From the NCBI GenBank assembly GCA_947452995.1, contig CANGEV010000009.1, positions 27,597 to 91,596 on the forward strand: a DNA stretch of 64,000 nucleotides, read 5' to 3'. The notes under the pieces are model-generated. The model saw nothing but the letters and a program-made list of their open reading frames with translations, was not told where the DNA came from and ran no database searches. This document shows positions 36,228 to 45,610 of the stretch, piece by piece; position 1 is the stretch's first letter, and each line of letters opens with the position of its first letter. Source of the DNA: Chitinophagales bacterium. Its GTDB lineage: Bacteria > Bacteroidota > Bacteroidia > Chitinophagales > CAIODY01. Both the position numbers and the translations under genes were made by a program.

Positions 36228-36285
36228 AGATCCTAAAGATACTGCATTCACATAGGAATTACACATTAGATTAGAGAATTTGCGA

Positions 36286-36293
36286 TACCTTTG
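36286..36293 (+). promoter_or_regulatory. -7 promoter box of lysC
   Basis: TACCTTTG, a perfect TAnnTTTG box, ends 8 bases before the ATG at 36302, predicting a leader of only a few bases. The predicted start point lies about 75 bases from the divergent gene's ATG at 36227. Confidence 0.5.
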
Positions 36294-36301
36294 CAAATAA
36301 G

Positions 36302-37552
36302 ATGAAAACAATCTTAAAATTTGGCGGAGCCTCCATTCAAGATGCTGATCGAATGCGTAATGTTTTGAATATTATCAAGCAGTACGCCGACAAGAAACCT
36401 ATTGTTGTTGTCTCTGCATTGGGCAAAACAACCAACGCTTTAGAAGCAATTCTAAATGCTTGGTTTAAACACGATACTACTTGGCCAAATCTGTTAGATT
36501 CTTTAAAAGCAGCTCACCTTTCGATTTGCAAGGACTTAGCGCTTCAAACCACTAATGCGGTTGAATACATTTTTGATTCGCTACAAGAATATCTCGAAAA
36601 CACTTTACCGGAGCTTCATGCATATGATCAGTATTATGATCATATAGTTGCGCATGGGGAGTTGGCTTCGACAAAGCTTTTAGTCTCTTATTTTAATGAA
36701 AGAGGCCTTGCCTGTGAATGGGTTGATGCAAGGGGAATTATACATACTGATGATCATTTCAGGGATGTAAATATTGATTGGGAGGCCACAGAATTGGCGG
36801 CGAAAGCTAAATTCGGCGGCGACGAAATTTTTATCACACAAGGTTTCATAGGGGCAACTGCCAATGGCCACACCACAACGCTGGGTAGAGAAGGGAGTGA
36901 TTATTCGGCATCGATTCTCTCCTATTGCGTGGATGCTGAACATATGATCATTTGGAAAGATGTAGCAGGTGTTATGAACGCAGATCCTAAACTAGTTTCT
37001 GACGCAATCGTATTACCGCATATTTCGTATCGAGAAGCGGTAGAAATGACGTATTTCGGAGCGAAGGTTATTCATCCTAAAACCATCAAACCGCTACAAA
37101 ATAAAAAGATTCCACTGTTGGTGAAATGCTTTTTAAATCCTAGTTTGCCTGGTACGATTATTAGTGAACAAGAACCGAGAGAGAGTTATCCTCCAATTAT
37201 TGTGTGGAAAGAAAATCAAGTACTCTTATCAATACAAGACAAAGACTTTTCCTTCATTGCAGAAAAACACCTTACAAGTATTTTTAATCTATTTAATAAT
37301 CATCGCATTCACATTCATTTGATGCAGAACTCCGCTATTAGCTTTTCGGTATGTACCGATGCCAATAGTAGAATCAATGATTTAATACATGATTTGCAGC
37401 TACAATTTAATGTAGTTCGTAACGAAGGCATGCGTTTATTAACGATTCGTCATTATACGGAAGACTCGATTCAGAAATACTTAGCGGGTGATGAGATCTT
37501 GGTAGAACAAAGAAGCAGAACAACGGTACAATTAGTAACGCGTAAAAAATAA
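36302..37552 (+). CDS. lysC: Aspartate kinase
   Basis: 416 residues, phosphorylates aspartate in the first step toward lysine, methionine, threonine and diaminopimelate. Seen: KFGGASIQDADRM (ATP site with Lys6), VVVSALGKTTNAL, TTLGREGSDYSASI and the KDVAGVMNADPKLV loop, followed by EMTYFGAKVIHPKTI. Residues about 300-410 form an ACT-like regulatory part. No homoserine dehydrogenase is fused. murG starts 4 bases after the stop, so the cell wall enzyme murG is probably transcribed from the lysC promoter. Confidence 0.92.
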   Translation: MKTILKFGGASIQDADRMRNVLNIIKQYADKKPIVVVSALGKTTNALEAILNAWFKHDTTWPNLLDSLKAAHLSICKDLALQTTNAVEYIFDSLQEYLENTLPELHAYDQYYDHIVAHGELASTKLLVSYFNERGLACEWVDARGIIHTDDHFRDVNIDWEATELAAKAKFGGDEIFITQGFIGATANGHTTTLGREGSDYSASILSYCVDAEHMIIWKDVAGVMNADPKLVSDAIVLPHISYREAVEMTYFGAKVIHPKTIKPLQNKKIPLLVKCFLNPSLPGTIISEQEPRESYPPIIVWKENQVLLSIQDKDFSFIAEKHLTSIFNLFNNHRIHIHLMQNSAISFSVCTDANSRINDLIHDLQLQFNVVRNEGMRLLTIRHYTEDSIQKYLAGDEILVEQRSRTTVQLVTRKK

Positions 37553-37555
37553 ACC

Positions 37556-38650
37556 ATGAAAAGTGTCATTATCAGTGGAGGCGGAACTGGTGGTCATATA
37601 TTCCCGGCGCTAGCCATAGCACAAGTGATACGCAAGCATCACCCGGACTGTTCTATTCACTTTGTGGGGGCGGATGGCAGAATGGAAATGCAAAAAGTGC
37701 CAGAAGCAGGATTCCCTATTACAGGCCTTCCCATCGCAGGTTTACAGCGTAATCTATCACTTAAGAACTTATCGCTTCCTTTTAAAATTTGGAAAAGTTT
37801 GCGCATGGCGAAAGCCTTGATGCGTGAGAAAAAACCTGATATTGTAATCGGAGTGGGTGGTTACGCGAGTGCTCCTACCCTATGGGCTGCGCAGCAACTT
37901 GGCATACCGACATTAATACAAGAACAAAATTCATATGCGGGCTTAACAAATAAACTATTAGCGAAAAAGGCAAAAAAGATTTGCGTGGCGTATGAAGGGA
38001 TGGACGCGTTTTTTCCAAAAGAAAAACTCGTCACGACAGGTAACCCTGTTCGTCCATTTCTTACCAATGCGCTTCCCGATGTGGCTACGGCGCGTCATTT
38101 TTTTGGACTCTCCGCAACTAAAAAGACCGTTTTATTTATTGGCGGAAGCTTGGGTGCTCGTACGATCAATCATAGTGTAGCATTTAGTTTGAAGGAACTT
38201 CTAGAAAACGATTTACAAGTAATTTGGCAGACGGGCAAAGGCTTTTCTTCGCTAGCAGCGGCTCAGTGTGCTGACGAAACGTATGTCTTCACAGCGGATT
38301 TTATTCGGGAGATGGACATGGCCTATGCAGCTGCCGATATTATTGTTTCGCGAGCCGGTGCTTTAAGTGTGAGTGAACTTTGTATCGTCGGTAAAGCCGC
38401 TATTTTAGTGCCTAGTCCAAATGTTGCTGAAGATCATCAGACGAAAAACGCATTAGCCTTGAGTTCAAAAAATGCGGCGGTGCTAGTAAAGGATAGTGAG
38501 GCAAATTACGCCTTACTGCCCGCAATTATAGCCTTTGCGAAAAACGAAGATAGCGCTAAGCAATATGCTGAGAACATAAAACAGCTGTCGATACTAGATG
38601 CCGACGAGCGAATTTATCAGTGTATTTTATCGGTTATTAAGCCTTCTTAA
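37556..38650 (+). CDS. murG: UDP-GlcNAc:undecaprenyl-pyrophosphoryl-MurNAc-pentapeptide GlcNAc transferase
   Basis: 364 residues. MurG turns lipid I into lipid II at the inner face of the membrane. Seen: SGGGTGGHIFPALAIAQ (about 7-23), VIGVGGYASAPTLWAAQ, LIQEQNSYAGLTNKLLA, VTTGNPVRPF, GGSLGARTIN, QTGKGF and RAGALSVSELCIVGKAAILVPSPNVAEDHQTKNA, all typical. Unusually it is not inside the dcw cluster at 16-25.7 kb but follows lysC by 3 bases. Its end overlaps ribH, on the other strand, by 14 bases. Confidence 0.96.
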   Translation: MKSVIISGGGTGGHIFPALAIAQVIRKHHPDCSIHFVGADGRMEMQKVPEAGFPITGLPIAGLQRNLSLKNLSLPFKIWKSLRMAKALMREKKPDIVIGVGGYASAPTLWAAQQLGIPTLIQEQNSYAGLTNKLLAKKAKKICVAYEGMDAFFPKEKLVTTGNPVRPFLTNALPDVATARHFFGLSATKKTVLFIGGSLGARTINHSVAFSLKELLENDLQVIWQTGKGFSSLAAAQCADETYVFTADFIREMDMAYAAADIIVSRAGALSVSELCIVGKAAILVPSPNVAEDHQTKNALALSSKNAAVLVKDSEANYALLPAIIAFAKNEDSAKQYAENIKQLSILDADERIYQCILSVIKPS

Positions 38651-39122
38651 CCTGAAGACTGATCATTTGCAAAGCGGCTTCGGCACAGTCTTTTCCTTTG
38701 TTACCAGACTTGCCATTCGCACGTGCAAAGGCTTGCTTATGATTATTGGTAGTGAGAACTCCTAGAATAATTGGAATCGACTTCACCTCGGCAGAAATTT
38801 CGCACAACACATCGGTCACAGCATGTGCTAATACAACATCATGCATGGTTTCTCCTTTGATAATAGCACCGAGTGTAATGATGGCATCGTATTTTTTCTG
38901 GTTCATCAGAAAACGCGTCATATTCGGTATTTCGAAGCTACCTGGCACTATAAACTCACTAATATGCTTACGCAAGACGCCATGCGCTAATAAAGCCTTA
39001 TGACATTCAGAAAACATCATGCCAACGACATCTTGGTTCCAGTTCGTATAAACAATAGCAATACGCTTTGTTTTGAAATTCCCTTTGAGTGTAATACTTC
39101 CTTGCGATTGATAATTAGCCAT
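38637..39122 (-). CDS. ribH: 6,7-dimethyl-8-ribityllumazine synthase
   Basis: 161 residues. It condenses 5-amino-6-ribitylaminouracil with 3,4-dihydroxy-2-butanone 4-phosphate, the step before riboflavin. Seen: RIAIVYTNWNQDVVGMM, VPGSFEIPNMTRFL, ITLGAIIKGETMHDVV (with the catalytic His) and PIILGVLTTNNHKQAFARA, where the family usually has PVxxGVLTxxxxEQAxxRA. A terminator separates it from the upstream TPR gene, so it must have its own promoter, which I could not recognise. Confidence 0.95.
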   Translation of the reverse strand: MANYQSQGSITLKGNFKTKRIAIVYTNWNQDVVGMMFSECHKALLAHGVLRKHISEFIVPGSFEIPNMTRFLMNQKKYDAIITLGAIIKGETMHDVVLAHAVTDVLCEISAEVKSIPIILGVLTTNNHKQAFARANGKSGNKGKDCAEAALQMISLQVKKA

Positions 39123-39145
39123 TAAGAATGTTTTGAGGTCTTTTT

Positions 39146-39184
39146 AAAAAAAATGACGATTAGGTTTTGAAGCTAATCGTCATT
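39146..39184 (-). terminator. Intrinsic terminator after the TPR protein gene
   Basis: AATGACGATTAG (39152-39163) pairs perfectly with CTAATCGTCATT (39173-39184), 12 bp with a 9-base loop. On the minus strand it is followed by eight T (39153-39146). It lies 23 bases after the stop of the TPR gene and 24 before the ribH start. Confidence 0.9.
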
Positions 39185-39206
39185 CTAAGAAATCATTTTT
39201 TACAGA

Positions 39207-39917
39207 TTACATATTAGCATCACAACGCGCGATGAAGGCATCCAACATATTTATTTGACCGCCATTTCCTGCGGCTTTGTTGGTAGAACCTTGATATAAT
39301 TCTTTTGATTTAAGGTAAAACTCTTTTGCTTCAGCGTACTTCTTGTTTACTTCAAAAGCCTGACCAGCTTTCATATTGATACGCGGCGCGAATGCTTCGT
39401 TATCAGTTGCTGCTGCTGCTTGTTTGTAAAGATCCAAACCTTTTTCTGTTTGATTCATTTCCATAGCGATGTCGCCCAACAACTCTTTTTTAGCCGCTGT
39501 CATGATATCATCTGGCGCCTTGAAAGCATCTAAAGAAGCTTCTGCCTTTTTGAAATCACCGCTATTCAAATAACAAACACCGGCATAGAAGTTACAAAGA
39601 TTAGCGGCTTTCGTCCAGCCATATTTATCTTTTACTTTCAAGAAGCCTAGGTTTTTACCACTTCCGTTAAGTGCCAATTTGAAAGAGTCTGCTTCCAGCA
39701 TTTGTTGTGCCCAGAACATCTTCTTTTGTGCTTCGTTTTCACGGTTAGCCACCCAAAAACGGCCTCCGATAATTAAAAGAATCGCCAATAACACTCCACC
39801 CACCACATAATTTACTTTTTGGCGGTTATCATGATAATAATGTTCGAATTTAGAATAGGTACCTACGATAGATTTTTCGATTTCAGTACCTGCATTTTGC
39901 TTGTTTTCGTCTGCCAT
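39207..39917 (-). CDS. Membrane-anchored tetratricopeptide-repeat protein
   Basis: 236 residues. A charged cytoplasmic N-terminus (1-35), one membrane helix (about 36-58, VNYVVGGVLLAILLIIGGRFWV) and TPR-like helices (about 65-230, for example NLCNFYAGVCYLNSGDFKKAEASLDAFK and AGQAFEVNKKYAEAKEFYLKSKELYQ in outline). The arrangement recalls YfgM, a periplasmic chaperone-network protein next to the Sec translocon in E. coli, but similarity is structural only. It lies 33 bases downstream of pdhA, with a TACATTTA box in between, so it may have its own promoter. A strong terminator follows. Confidence 0.78.
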   Translation of the reverse strand: MADENKQNAGTEIEKSIVGTYSKFEHYYHDNRQKVNYVVGGVLLAILLIIGGRFWVANRENEAQKKMFWAQQMLEADSFKLALNGSGKNLGFLKVKDKYGWTKAANLCNFYAGVCYLNSGDFKKAEASLDAFKAPDDIMTAAKKELLGDIAMEMNQTEKGLDLYKQAAAATDNEAFAPRINMKAGQAFEVNKKYAEAKEFYLKSKELYQGSTNKAAGNGGQINMLDAFIARCDANM

Positions 39918-39950
39918 GATTTATAGCGTTTGTTTGTGTTTGTAAATGTA

Positions 39951-40946
39951 TTAGTCAGTAATAAAAGGATAATCTTCTTGCGCATAAATATCACGCAACA
40001 ATTCCTCATCCGAAGGGAATGGTGATTCTTCAGCGAAGCGAACGCATTCATCGATTTCAGCTTTGATGCCACCGTCGATTTCATCTAATTGAGCTTCGGT
40101 AGCATATTCACGCTCTAAGATCAAACGGCGAACCACTTCCACCGGATCTTTTTGCTTATACTCTTCTACTTCTTCTTTACTACGATATTTTGCCGGATCA
40201 CTCATTGAGTGTCCTTTGTAACGATAGGTTTTGATTTCAAGGAAGGTCGGACCTGCACCTGAACGGGCACGGTCAACAGCTTCTTCAATCGCATCATGTA
40301 CCGCTTCGGCGCTCATACCATCAACCTGAGCAGAAGGCATATCATACGCTAAGCCAAGTTTCACGATATCGTGCACGTTAGAAGTACGCTCTACCGAAGT
40401 TCCCATTGCATATTCATTATTTTCACAAATGAAGATGACAGGCAACTTCCAAAGCATCGCCATATTATACGTTTCGTGTAAAGCCCCTTGACGAGCAGCG
40501 CCATCACCGAACATACAGATACAAACATTATCTGTACCGTTGTATTGTTCACCAAAGGCAATACCTGCACCGAGTGGAATTTGTGCACCTACGATACCGT
40601 GGCCACCAAAGAACTTATGTTCTTTGCTGAAGAAGTGCATAGAGCCACCTTTTCCTTTGGTACAGCCTGTCGCTTTACCATATAATTCAGCCATACATTC
40701 GTTAGCACTCATGCCTTTAGCTAAAGCTAAACCATGATCACGGTAGGCAGTGATAATTGAATCTTCCGGACGAATTGCGCTCATAATGCCTGCTGCAACG
40801 GCTTCCTGACCAATATACAAATGACAGAAACCGCGAATTTTTTGCATGCCATATAACTGACCTGCTTTCTCTTCGAATTTGCGCATGCGTTGCATCAACT
40901 CATACCAGTACAAATAAGTATCCTTACTAAATTTGGCGTTGGCCAT
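39951..40946 (-). CDS. pdhA: Pyruvate dehydrogenase E1 component, alpha subunit
   Basis: 331 residues from ATG 40946 (MANAKFSKDTYLYWYELMQRM). It binds thiamine diphosphate and decarboxylates pyruvate together with the E1 beta subunit. Seen: GFCHLYIGQEAVAAGI, TAYRDHGLALAKG, KGGSMHFFSKE, GHGIVGAQIPLGAG, the TPP motif GDGAARQGALHETYNMA with CENNEYAMGT, and the phosphorylation-loop-like YRYKGHSMSDPAKYRSKEEV. The genes for E1 beta, E2 and E3 are not adjacent. A perfect promoter box lies between 40946 and the alternative upstream ATG at 40970, which supports the chosen start. Confidence 0.94.
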   Translation of the reverse strand: MANAKFSKDTYLYWYELMQRMRKFEEKAGQLYGMQKIRGFCHLYIGQEAVAAGIMSAIRPEDSIITAYRDHGLALAKGMSANECMAELYGKATGCTKGKGGSMHFFSKEHKFFGGHGIVGAQIPLGAGIAFGEQYNGTDNVCICMFGDGAARQGALHETYNMAMLWKLPVIFICENNEYAMGTSVERTSNVHDIVKLGLAYDMPSAQVDGMSAEAVHDAIEEAVDRARSGAGPTFLEIKTYRYKGHSMSDPAKYRSKEEVEEYKQKDPVEVVRRLILEREYATEAQLDEIDGGIKAEIDECVRFAEESPFPSDEELLRDIYAQEDYPFITD

Positions 40947-40967
40947 ATAGATTAGATTTAGGGTCGA

Positions 40968-40975
40968 CAAATGTA
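40968..40975 (-). promoter_or_regulatory. -7 promoter box of pdhA
   Basis: TACATTTG on the minus strand, perfect TAnnTTTG, 21 bases before the ATG at 40946. It would lie across the first codons if translation began at 40970. Confidence 0.5.
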
Positions 40976-41031
40976 ATAAATTTTCTCAGGAATTCAGCCT
41001 ATTTCTCAAAGCTTTTCCGCCATGAATTATG

Positions 41032-41039
41032 TACCTTTG
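41032..41039 (+). promoter_or_regulatory. -7 promoter box of the large T9SS protein gene
   Basis: TACCTTTG, perfect TAnnTTTG, 13 bases before the ATG at 41053, predicting a leader of about 7 bases. It would lie inside the gene if the ATG at 41029 were used. Confidence 0.5.
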
Positions 41040-41052
41040 GGTAAGCAGTTTT

Positions 41053-43854
41053 ATGAAAAAAAGGGTCCTTTTTTCTCTCTTTTGGCTTTTGCCGCTCTTT
41101 TGTGTTACGCCTACCGCGTATTCGCAATGGCTACGTACTGCCGGAGACCTGTTTTCGACCTCCCCTTCTGCCCCTATTGCTCGATTCGTAGGTAAAAACG
41201 ACCTTGGGCCGATGCCCATTGACACCATTATTAATGCTGCTTTCGCCACAAAAGGTACGATTGCCTATCAAAACGGAAGGATGCTTTATAATCCCATTAA
41301 TGGCGCAACAGGCTTGGATACTATACACTTTAAAATCAGTATCGCTGCTAGTCCGTTTCAAGATGAACAATGTATTGCTATAATTGGAAATTATAATAAT
41401 CTCGTTTGCCAGGATGACATCGCTACCGTTAGTCAAAACGACACGGTATTAATTGACATACATAGCAATGATTTTTCAAAATTTGCATACAATACTTTTG
41501 TCGCTCTTGCGCCTAAAAATGGGACTTGTCAGCTGATTAACAACCAAATTCAATACATTCCCGCTTTAAACTTTTTAGGTCAGGATAGCATTCAATATTA
41601 TACTGCGCAGACTACCGCTCCATTCGATTCGACTTGGGCTTGGGTGCGCATTAGTGTTTGTCCGAATGCAACACCTATTATCACAAGTTCTGTGCCTCAA
41701 TTCGGAGGTTTTCAATTAAATATCATTACTTCAAATGCTTTACAGCTCCCGCTTTACTATGGAATAATCAATGATACCAACAATAAATCATATGGTTATA
41801 GTGTTCAAAAAGCTATTAGCAGTTATGCGCATAGTATGTATTGGAATACGCCGCAAGTAAATGGTACCCACATTGGTTGTGTTTATGTGAGCGATCACCG
41901 AGGTTGTGCGAGCAGAACCTGTCTTACGAGTTATATCACCAACTGTAATCCGCCTCCGTCAGCAAGTTTTGTAAGTTCGTACGACACCTTAAATAGTCAG
42001 TTATTCATTAATGCCAATACACAAAATACGGCTACTCTACATCAGTGGGAACTGAGTTTTCAATCGCCTTATATTATCAATCCTATTTTTTCAGGTACTA
42101 ACGCAGTGGATAGTATTCCCAATATATTACAACCAGGAAATTATAACCTAAAGCATATCACATCAGATATAAGCATGCAATGTGCGGATACGTCGAACTA
42201 CAATTTCAATATTCAACTCCCGCAAGCGGATACCTTCTCTGGCTACGCTTTCACGGATCTTAATGTAGATGGCTTACTTCAAATTGGAGAGCCAACAGCA
42301 CCTTCGGGAACCATTGTCTGGGTGGCGAACAAAAAACAACCCCTATTCTACTTAACACCCGACAATACAGGCTTTTTCTCCATACTATTAAAACCCGACA
42401 GCCTTTTATGGGGTGTTACGCCTTCAAGTGTAAATACGGTTCAAACTAGCCCGATACGCCCCCTTGTTTATCATACTCCTAAAGGCAAAGGACAATGGAA
42501 TGTGAAAGGTTTATTATTCGGTCTACACCCTGCGGCCTATCATGTACATGGAAGATTGTATGTTGATTTGAATGGCAATAATAGCATAGATAATGGAGAA
42601 CCGATTTTAAAAAATCATAGTATTACGATCAAAAACAAATTATTGATTTCAGATTCAGCGGGCATCTATCATTACTTTACTTCGTCAACTAATTCACTGA
42701 GTATTACCCCAACTCCGATACAAAATTTCAATGCGAGTACACAGCTGATACAGCCATTTGCAGGCATTTCAGACTACCCTGTTGATATCAGTTATATCCC
42801 TTTAAATGCAAGTTTTAGTAATGGCGCCATCTTAATCACTGCTGATGAGGATAGCGTTTATAATAGTTCTAGAACCTTCGTCCATCTTCAAAATTATGGA
42901 ACGCAAGCACTCACCGGAATCGTACGACTAAGTTATCCCGACTCCGTTAAAATACGTTTCGCCAGCGATTCAGCAATTATCGATAGCGTACACCAAGTGG
43001 TTTCATGGAAAATTAAAAACCCTATTGCTTGTGCGCAGCAGGCCACCATGCATATTTGTTGGAACACAAATAATCCAAATCAAATTTTAAATTTTGAAGC
43101 TTCCTTACTGTTAGACAGTTTGCAATCCGATATCGATACCTTAAACAATCACGATACTTTAGAAATTCAAGTCATAAATCCTAGTCCGAACAGTAAGTGG
43201 GCTTCGCCTGTTGGAAAGGGCCCTGCACATTCCATTGCTCCTTGGCAAAGTATTCGCTATGGCATCTGTGCAAGAAATCCTCTGAATGAACCAGTAATCA
43301 ATATTACGATTTTAGACACCTTAGATAAAGATTTAAATTATCGCAGCTGGAAGTTCCTCAATAGCAGCTTCCCTCCGTCTTCTGTTAGCTATGAAAACGG
43401 CATTGCCACAATTACTTATAATGATATTTTTCAGTTGCCTGGAACAAACGGAAGTATTGAATCAACCTTTAAAGTAAATCCATGGCCAGGACTGCCTTTG
43501 CACAAACAGATTCGGAATACAGCCACGATTTATTGGGATAATCAACAGCATACACATACCAACACTGTATTTCATACTATTGAATACTTTCTGGGTATTG
43601 CAACTGTCGACAACAATTATCAAATTACAATTTATCCTAACCCGATTACAGCACAAGGTGAAATCCATATTGCGAGTGAGCAAGTGATTACAAGTATCAA
43701 ATTATTCTCAATGGCTGGTGCTTTCATTGGGGAAGAATTGTTGCAGAATGGTAGCTGCCAATTAGCTAAATCACGCTTAAAGGCAGGAACTTATTTAATC
43801 GAACTTTGTCAAAACGGCAAGGTGCTTGGTTCGAAAAAATTAATCATCGAATAG
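41053..43854 (+). CDS. Large secreted multi-domain protein with T9SS type A sorting domain
   Basis: 933 residues from ATG 41053, which starts the signal peptide (MKKRVLFSLFWLLPLF, cleaved near YSQ). After it come: a cadherin/Ig-like region (about 110-200, DDIATVSQNDTVLIDIHSND); a Cys-containing middle; two SdrD B-like units (about 395-480, YAFTDLNVDGLLQIGEP; about 500-560, RLYVDLNGNNSIDNGEP); and a DUF11-like beta domain (about 715-840). A type A sorting domain closes it (about 855-933, ITIYPNPITAQGEI and GTYLIELCQNGKVLGSKKLII). Probably a surface adhesin or scaffold delivered by the type IX system. aroE starts 1 base after its stop. Confidence 0.87.
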   Translation: MKKRVLFSLFWLLPLFCVTPTAYSQWLRTAGDLFSTSPSAPIARFVGKNDLGPMPIDTIINAAFATKGTIAYQNGRMLYNPINGATGLDTIHFKISIAASPFQDEQCIAIIGNYNNLVCQDDIATVSQNDTVLIDIHSNDFSKFAYNTFVALAPKNGTCQLINNQIQYIPALNFLGQDSIQYYTAQTTAPFDSTWAWVRISVCPNATPIITSSVPQFGGFQLNIITSNALQLPLYYGIINDTNNKSYGYSVQKAISSYAHSMYWNTPQVNGTHIGCVYVSDHRGCASRTCLTSYITNCNPPPSASFVSSYDTLNSQLFINANTQNTATLHQWELSFQSPYIINPIFSGTNAVDSIPNILQPGNYNLKHITSDISMQCADTSNYNFNIQLPQADTFSGYAFTDLNVDGLLQIGEPTAPSGTIVWVANKKQPLFYLTPDNTGFFSILLKPDSLLWGVTPSSVNTVQTSPIRPLVYHTPKGKGQWNVKGLLFGLHPAAYHVHGRLYVDLNGNNSIDNGEPILKNHSITIKNKLLISDSAGIYHYFTSSTNSLSITPTPIQNFNASTQLIQPFAGISDYPVDISYIPLNASFSNGAILITADEDSVYNSSRTFVHLQNYGTQALTGIVRLSYPDSVKIRFASDSAIIDSVHQVVSWKIKNPIACAQQATMHICWNTNNPNQILNFEASLLLDSLQSDIDTLNNHDTLEIQVINPSPNSKWASPVGKGPAHSIAPWQSIRYGICARNPLNEPVINITILDTLDKDLNYRSWKFLNSSFPPSSVSYENGIATITYNDIFQLPGTNGSIESTFKVNPWPGLPLHKQIRNTATIYWDNQQHTHTNTVFHTIEYFLGIATVDNNYQITIYPNPITAQGEIHIASEQVITSIKLFSMAGAFIGEELLQNGSCQLAKSRLKAGTYLIELCQNGKVLGSKKLIIE

Positions 43855-43855
43855 T

Positions 43856-44590
43856 ATGCATCGACTAGGTTTGATAGGTTTTCCGTTAGGACATTCTTTC
43901 TCTGCGAAATATTTCACTGAAAAATTCAACCGTGAAAATTTATCGGACTGGAGCTATCAAAATTATCCGATCAGCAGTATATCAGCATTAGAACCTTTGC
44001 TTTTGGAAAAAGAGCTCGTGGGCTTAAATGTAACCATCCCCTACAAAGAAAAGGTTCTATCATTTTGCGATATACTTGATGAAAAAGCGCAAGCGGTAGG
44101 AGCTGTAAACACCTTGGTAAAGACAAGAGAGGGCTGGAAAGGGTATAATACCGATATTATTGGAATCGAAAAATCTCTCCTTCCATTAATAAGGCCACAT
44201 CACCAGCAAGCACTTATCTTCGGAACAGGAGGCGCCGCCAAAGCAATAGCCTATGTCTTGCGGCAGATAGGTGTGCATTATCAATTTGTATCGCGAAATG
44301 CCGGTCCGCAAGTTATTGCTTATTCGGAATTACGCTATAACGACTTACGCAATCATAAGCTTTGGATTAATACAACACCTGTCGGACAAGCGCCTAATAC
44401 CGAAGAATCCCTTCCTATCGACTTTTCACAGATAGGAGAACAACATTTACTGTTTGATTTGATTTATAATCCTCCGCTTACTACCTTCTTAAAACACGGA
44501 CAAGCCAAGGGCGCCACGATTTTAAATGGGGAGCAGATGTTAATTGAACAAGCTGAAGCGGCCTTTAAAATCTGGCAGCAGCAAATTTAA
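43856..44590 (+). CDS. aroE: Shikimate dehydrogenase
   Basis: 244 residues, reduces 3-dehydroshikimate to shikimate with NADPH. Seen: [20 protein letters not shown] (substrate site), [12 protein letters not shown] (catalytic Lys), [19 protein letters not shown], cofactor loop [25 protein letters not shown] and the C-terminal [14 protein letters not shown]. It is somewhat shorter than the E. coli enzyme (272 residues), as usual in this phylum. It begins one base after the large T9SS gene and overlaps the convergent ABC gene by 4 bases. Confidence 0.95.
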   Translation: MHRLGLIGFPLGHSFSAKYFTEKFNRENLSDWSYQNYPISSISALEPLLLEKELVGLNVTIPYKEKVLSFCDILDEKAQAVGAVNTLVKTREGWKGYNTDIIGIEKSLLPLIRPHHQQALIFGTGGAAKAIAYVLRQIGVHYQFVSRNAGPQVIAYSELRYNDLRNHKLWINTTPVGQAPNTEESLPIDFSQIGEQHLLFDLIYNPPLTTFLKHGQAKGATILNGEQMLIEQAEAAFKIWQQQI

Positions 44591-45273
44591 TGCGGCACTT
44601 GTAAGTCGTCTGCTATGAGGCCATCGCGCAAACGGATAATACGACGTGCATTACGAGCGATATCTTCTTCATGCGTCACTAAAATGATAGTATTACCATT
44701 TGCATGTATCTTTTCGAATACCTGCATAATTTCAACAGAGGTCTTTGTATCTAAATTCCCGGTCGGCTCATCGGCTAAAATAATGGAAGGATTATTGACA
44801 ATACTACGTGCTATCGCTACACGTTGTATCTGACCGCCCGAAAGTTCGTTCGGCTTATGATGTGCGCGATCTTTCAGACCAACTGCTTCAATTTTCTCCC
44901 ACACAATTGCATCACGCTCGGCACGCGGAACACCTGCATAAATAAGCGGAAGTGCTACATTTTCGAATGCCGTGAGTCGTGGTAATAAATTAAACGACTG
45001 AAAAACGAAACCGATTTCTTTGTTGCGTAAGCGCGCTAGTTCGTTTTCATTCGCCTTGCTAATCGCTTGCCCATTGATATAATATTCACCTGAACTCGGA
45101 CGATCCAGACATCCGAGAATATTCATTAAGGTCGACTTCCCACTACCACTTGGGCCCATGAGTGCAACATATTCATTTTTCTCTATATTAAGTGTAATAC
45201 CTTTTAAAACAGGAACAGGTGTTTTCCCGAGATAATACTCTTTGACGATATTTTCTAATGTGATAATAGCCAC
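44587..45273 (-). CDS. ABC transporter ATP-binding protein (LolD/MacB type)
   Basis: 228 residues. Walker [16 protein letters not shown] (about 36-50), Q-loop [13 protein letters not shown], signature [15 protein letters not shown], Walker [13 protein letters not shown] and switch His in ILVTHEED are complete. The [30 protein letters not shown] layout belongs to the MacB/LolD group, which pairs with FtsX-like membrane proteins for lipoprotein or peptide export. No permease gene is nearby, so the partner is encoded elsewhere. It follows gatC by 2 bases. Confidence 0.92.
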   Translation of the reverse strand: MAIITLENIVKEYYLGKTPVPVLKGITLNIEKNEYVALMGPSGSGKSTLMNILGCLDRPSSGEYYINGQAISKANENELARLRNKEIGFVFQSFNLLPRLTAFENVALPLIYAGVPRAERDAIVWEKIEAVGLKDRAHHKPNELSGGQIQRVAIARSIVNNPSIILADEPTGNLDTKTSVEIMQVFEKIHANGNTIILVTHEEDIARNARRIIRLRDGLIADDLQVPH

Positions 45274-45275
45274 GC

Positions 45276-45569
45276 TTATTTTTTTGTAAGCACTTTAGGC
45301 ACTTTGAAATAGTCAGAATCTTTACTTGGTGCATTTTTAAGCGCATCTGCTTTAGTAATGGTCTGTTCTTGTACATCCGGGCGTGCGACGCTCCAATCTT
45401 CATTCATATATACCAAGGGTTCTACGCCTGTGGTATCTAGTTTTTGCAATTGCTCGACGAAAGTAAAGATCTTATTAAGATCGTCTTGGATTGCGCCTTG
45501 TTCTTGTTCATTGAACTCTAAACGAGCCAAATGACTTAAGCGATCGATGAGGTCTTTATCTGCTTTCAT
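45276..45569 (-). CDS. gatC: Asp-tRNA(Asn)/Glu-tRNA(Gln) amidotransferase subunit C
   Basis: 97 residues. GatC holds GatA and GatB together in the enzyme that makes Gln-tRNA(Gln) (and Asn-tRNA(Asn)) from mischarged tRNAs. Seen: the N-terminal helix [40 protein letters not shown] and the downstream DWSVARPDV segment. As asnS is present at 52771, the Gln route is its likely use here. gatA and gatB are not adjacent. Confidence 0.93.
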   Translation of the reverse strand: MKADKDLIDRLSHLARLEFNEQEQGAIQDDLNKIFTFVEQLQKLDTTGVEPLVYMNEDWSVARPDVQEQTITKADALKNAPSKDSDYFKVPKVLTKK

Positions 45570-45610
45570 ACTATTCTTTACTACAAAGTACGTTAATTTT
45601 TGGGAAAGTG

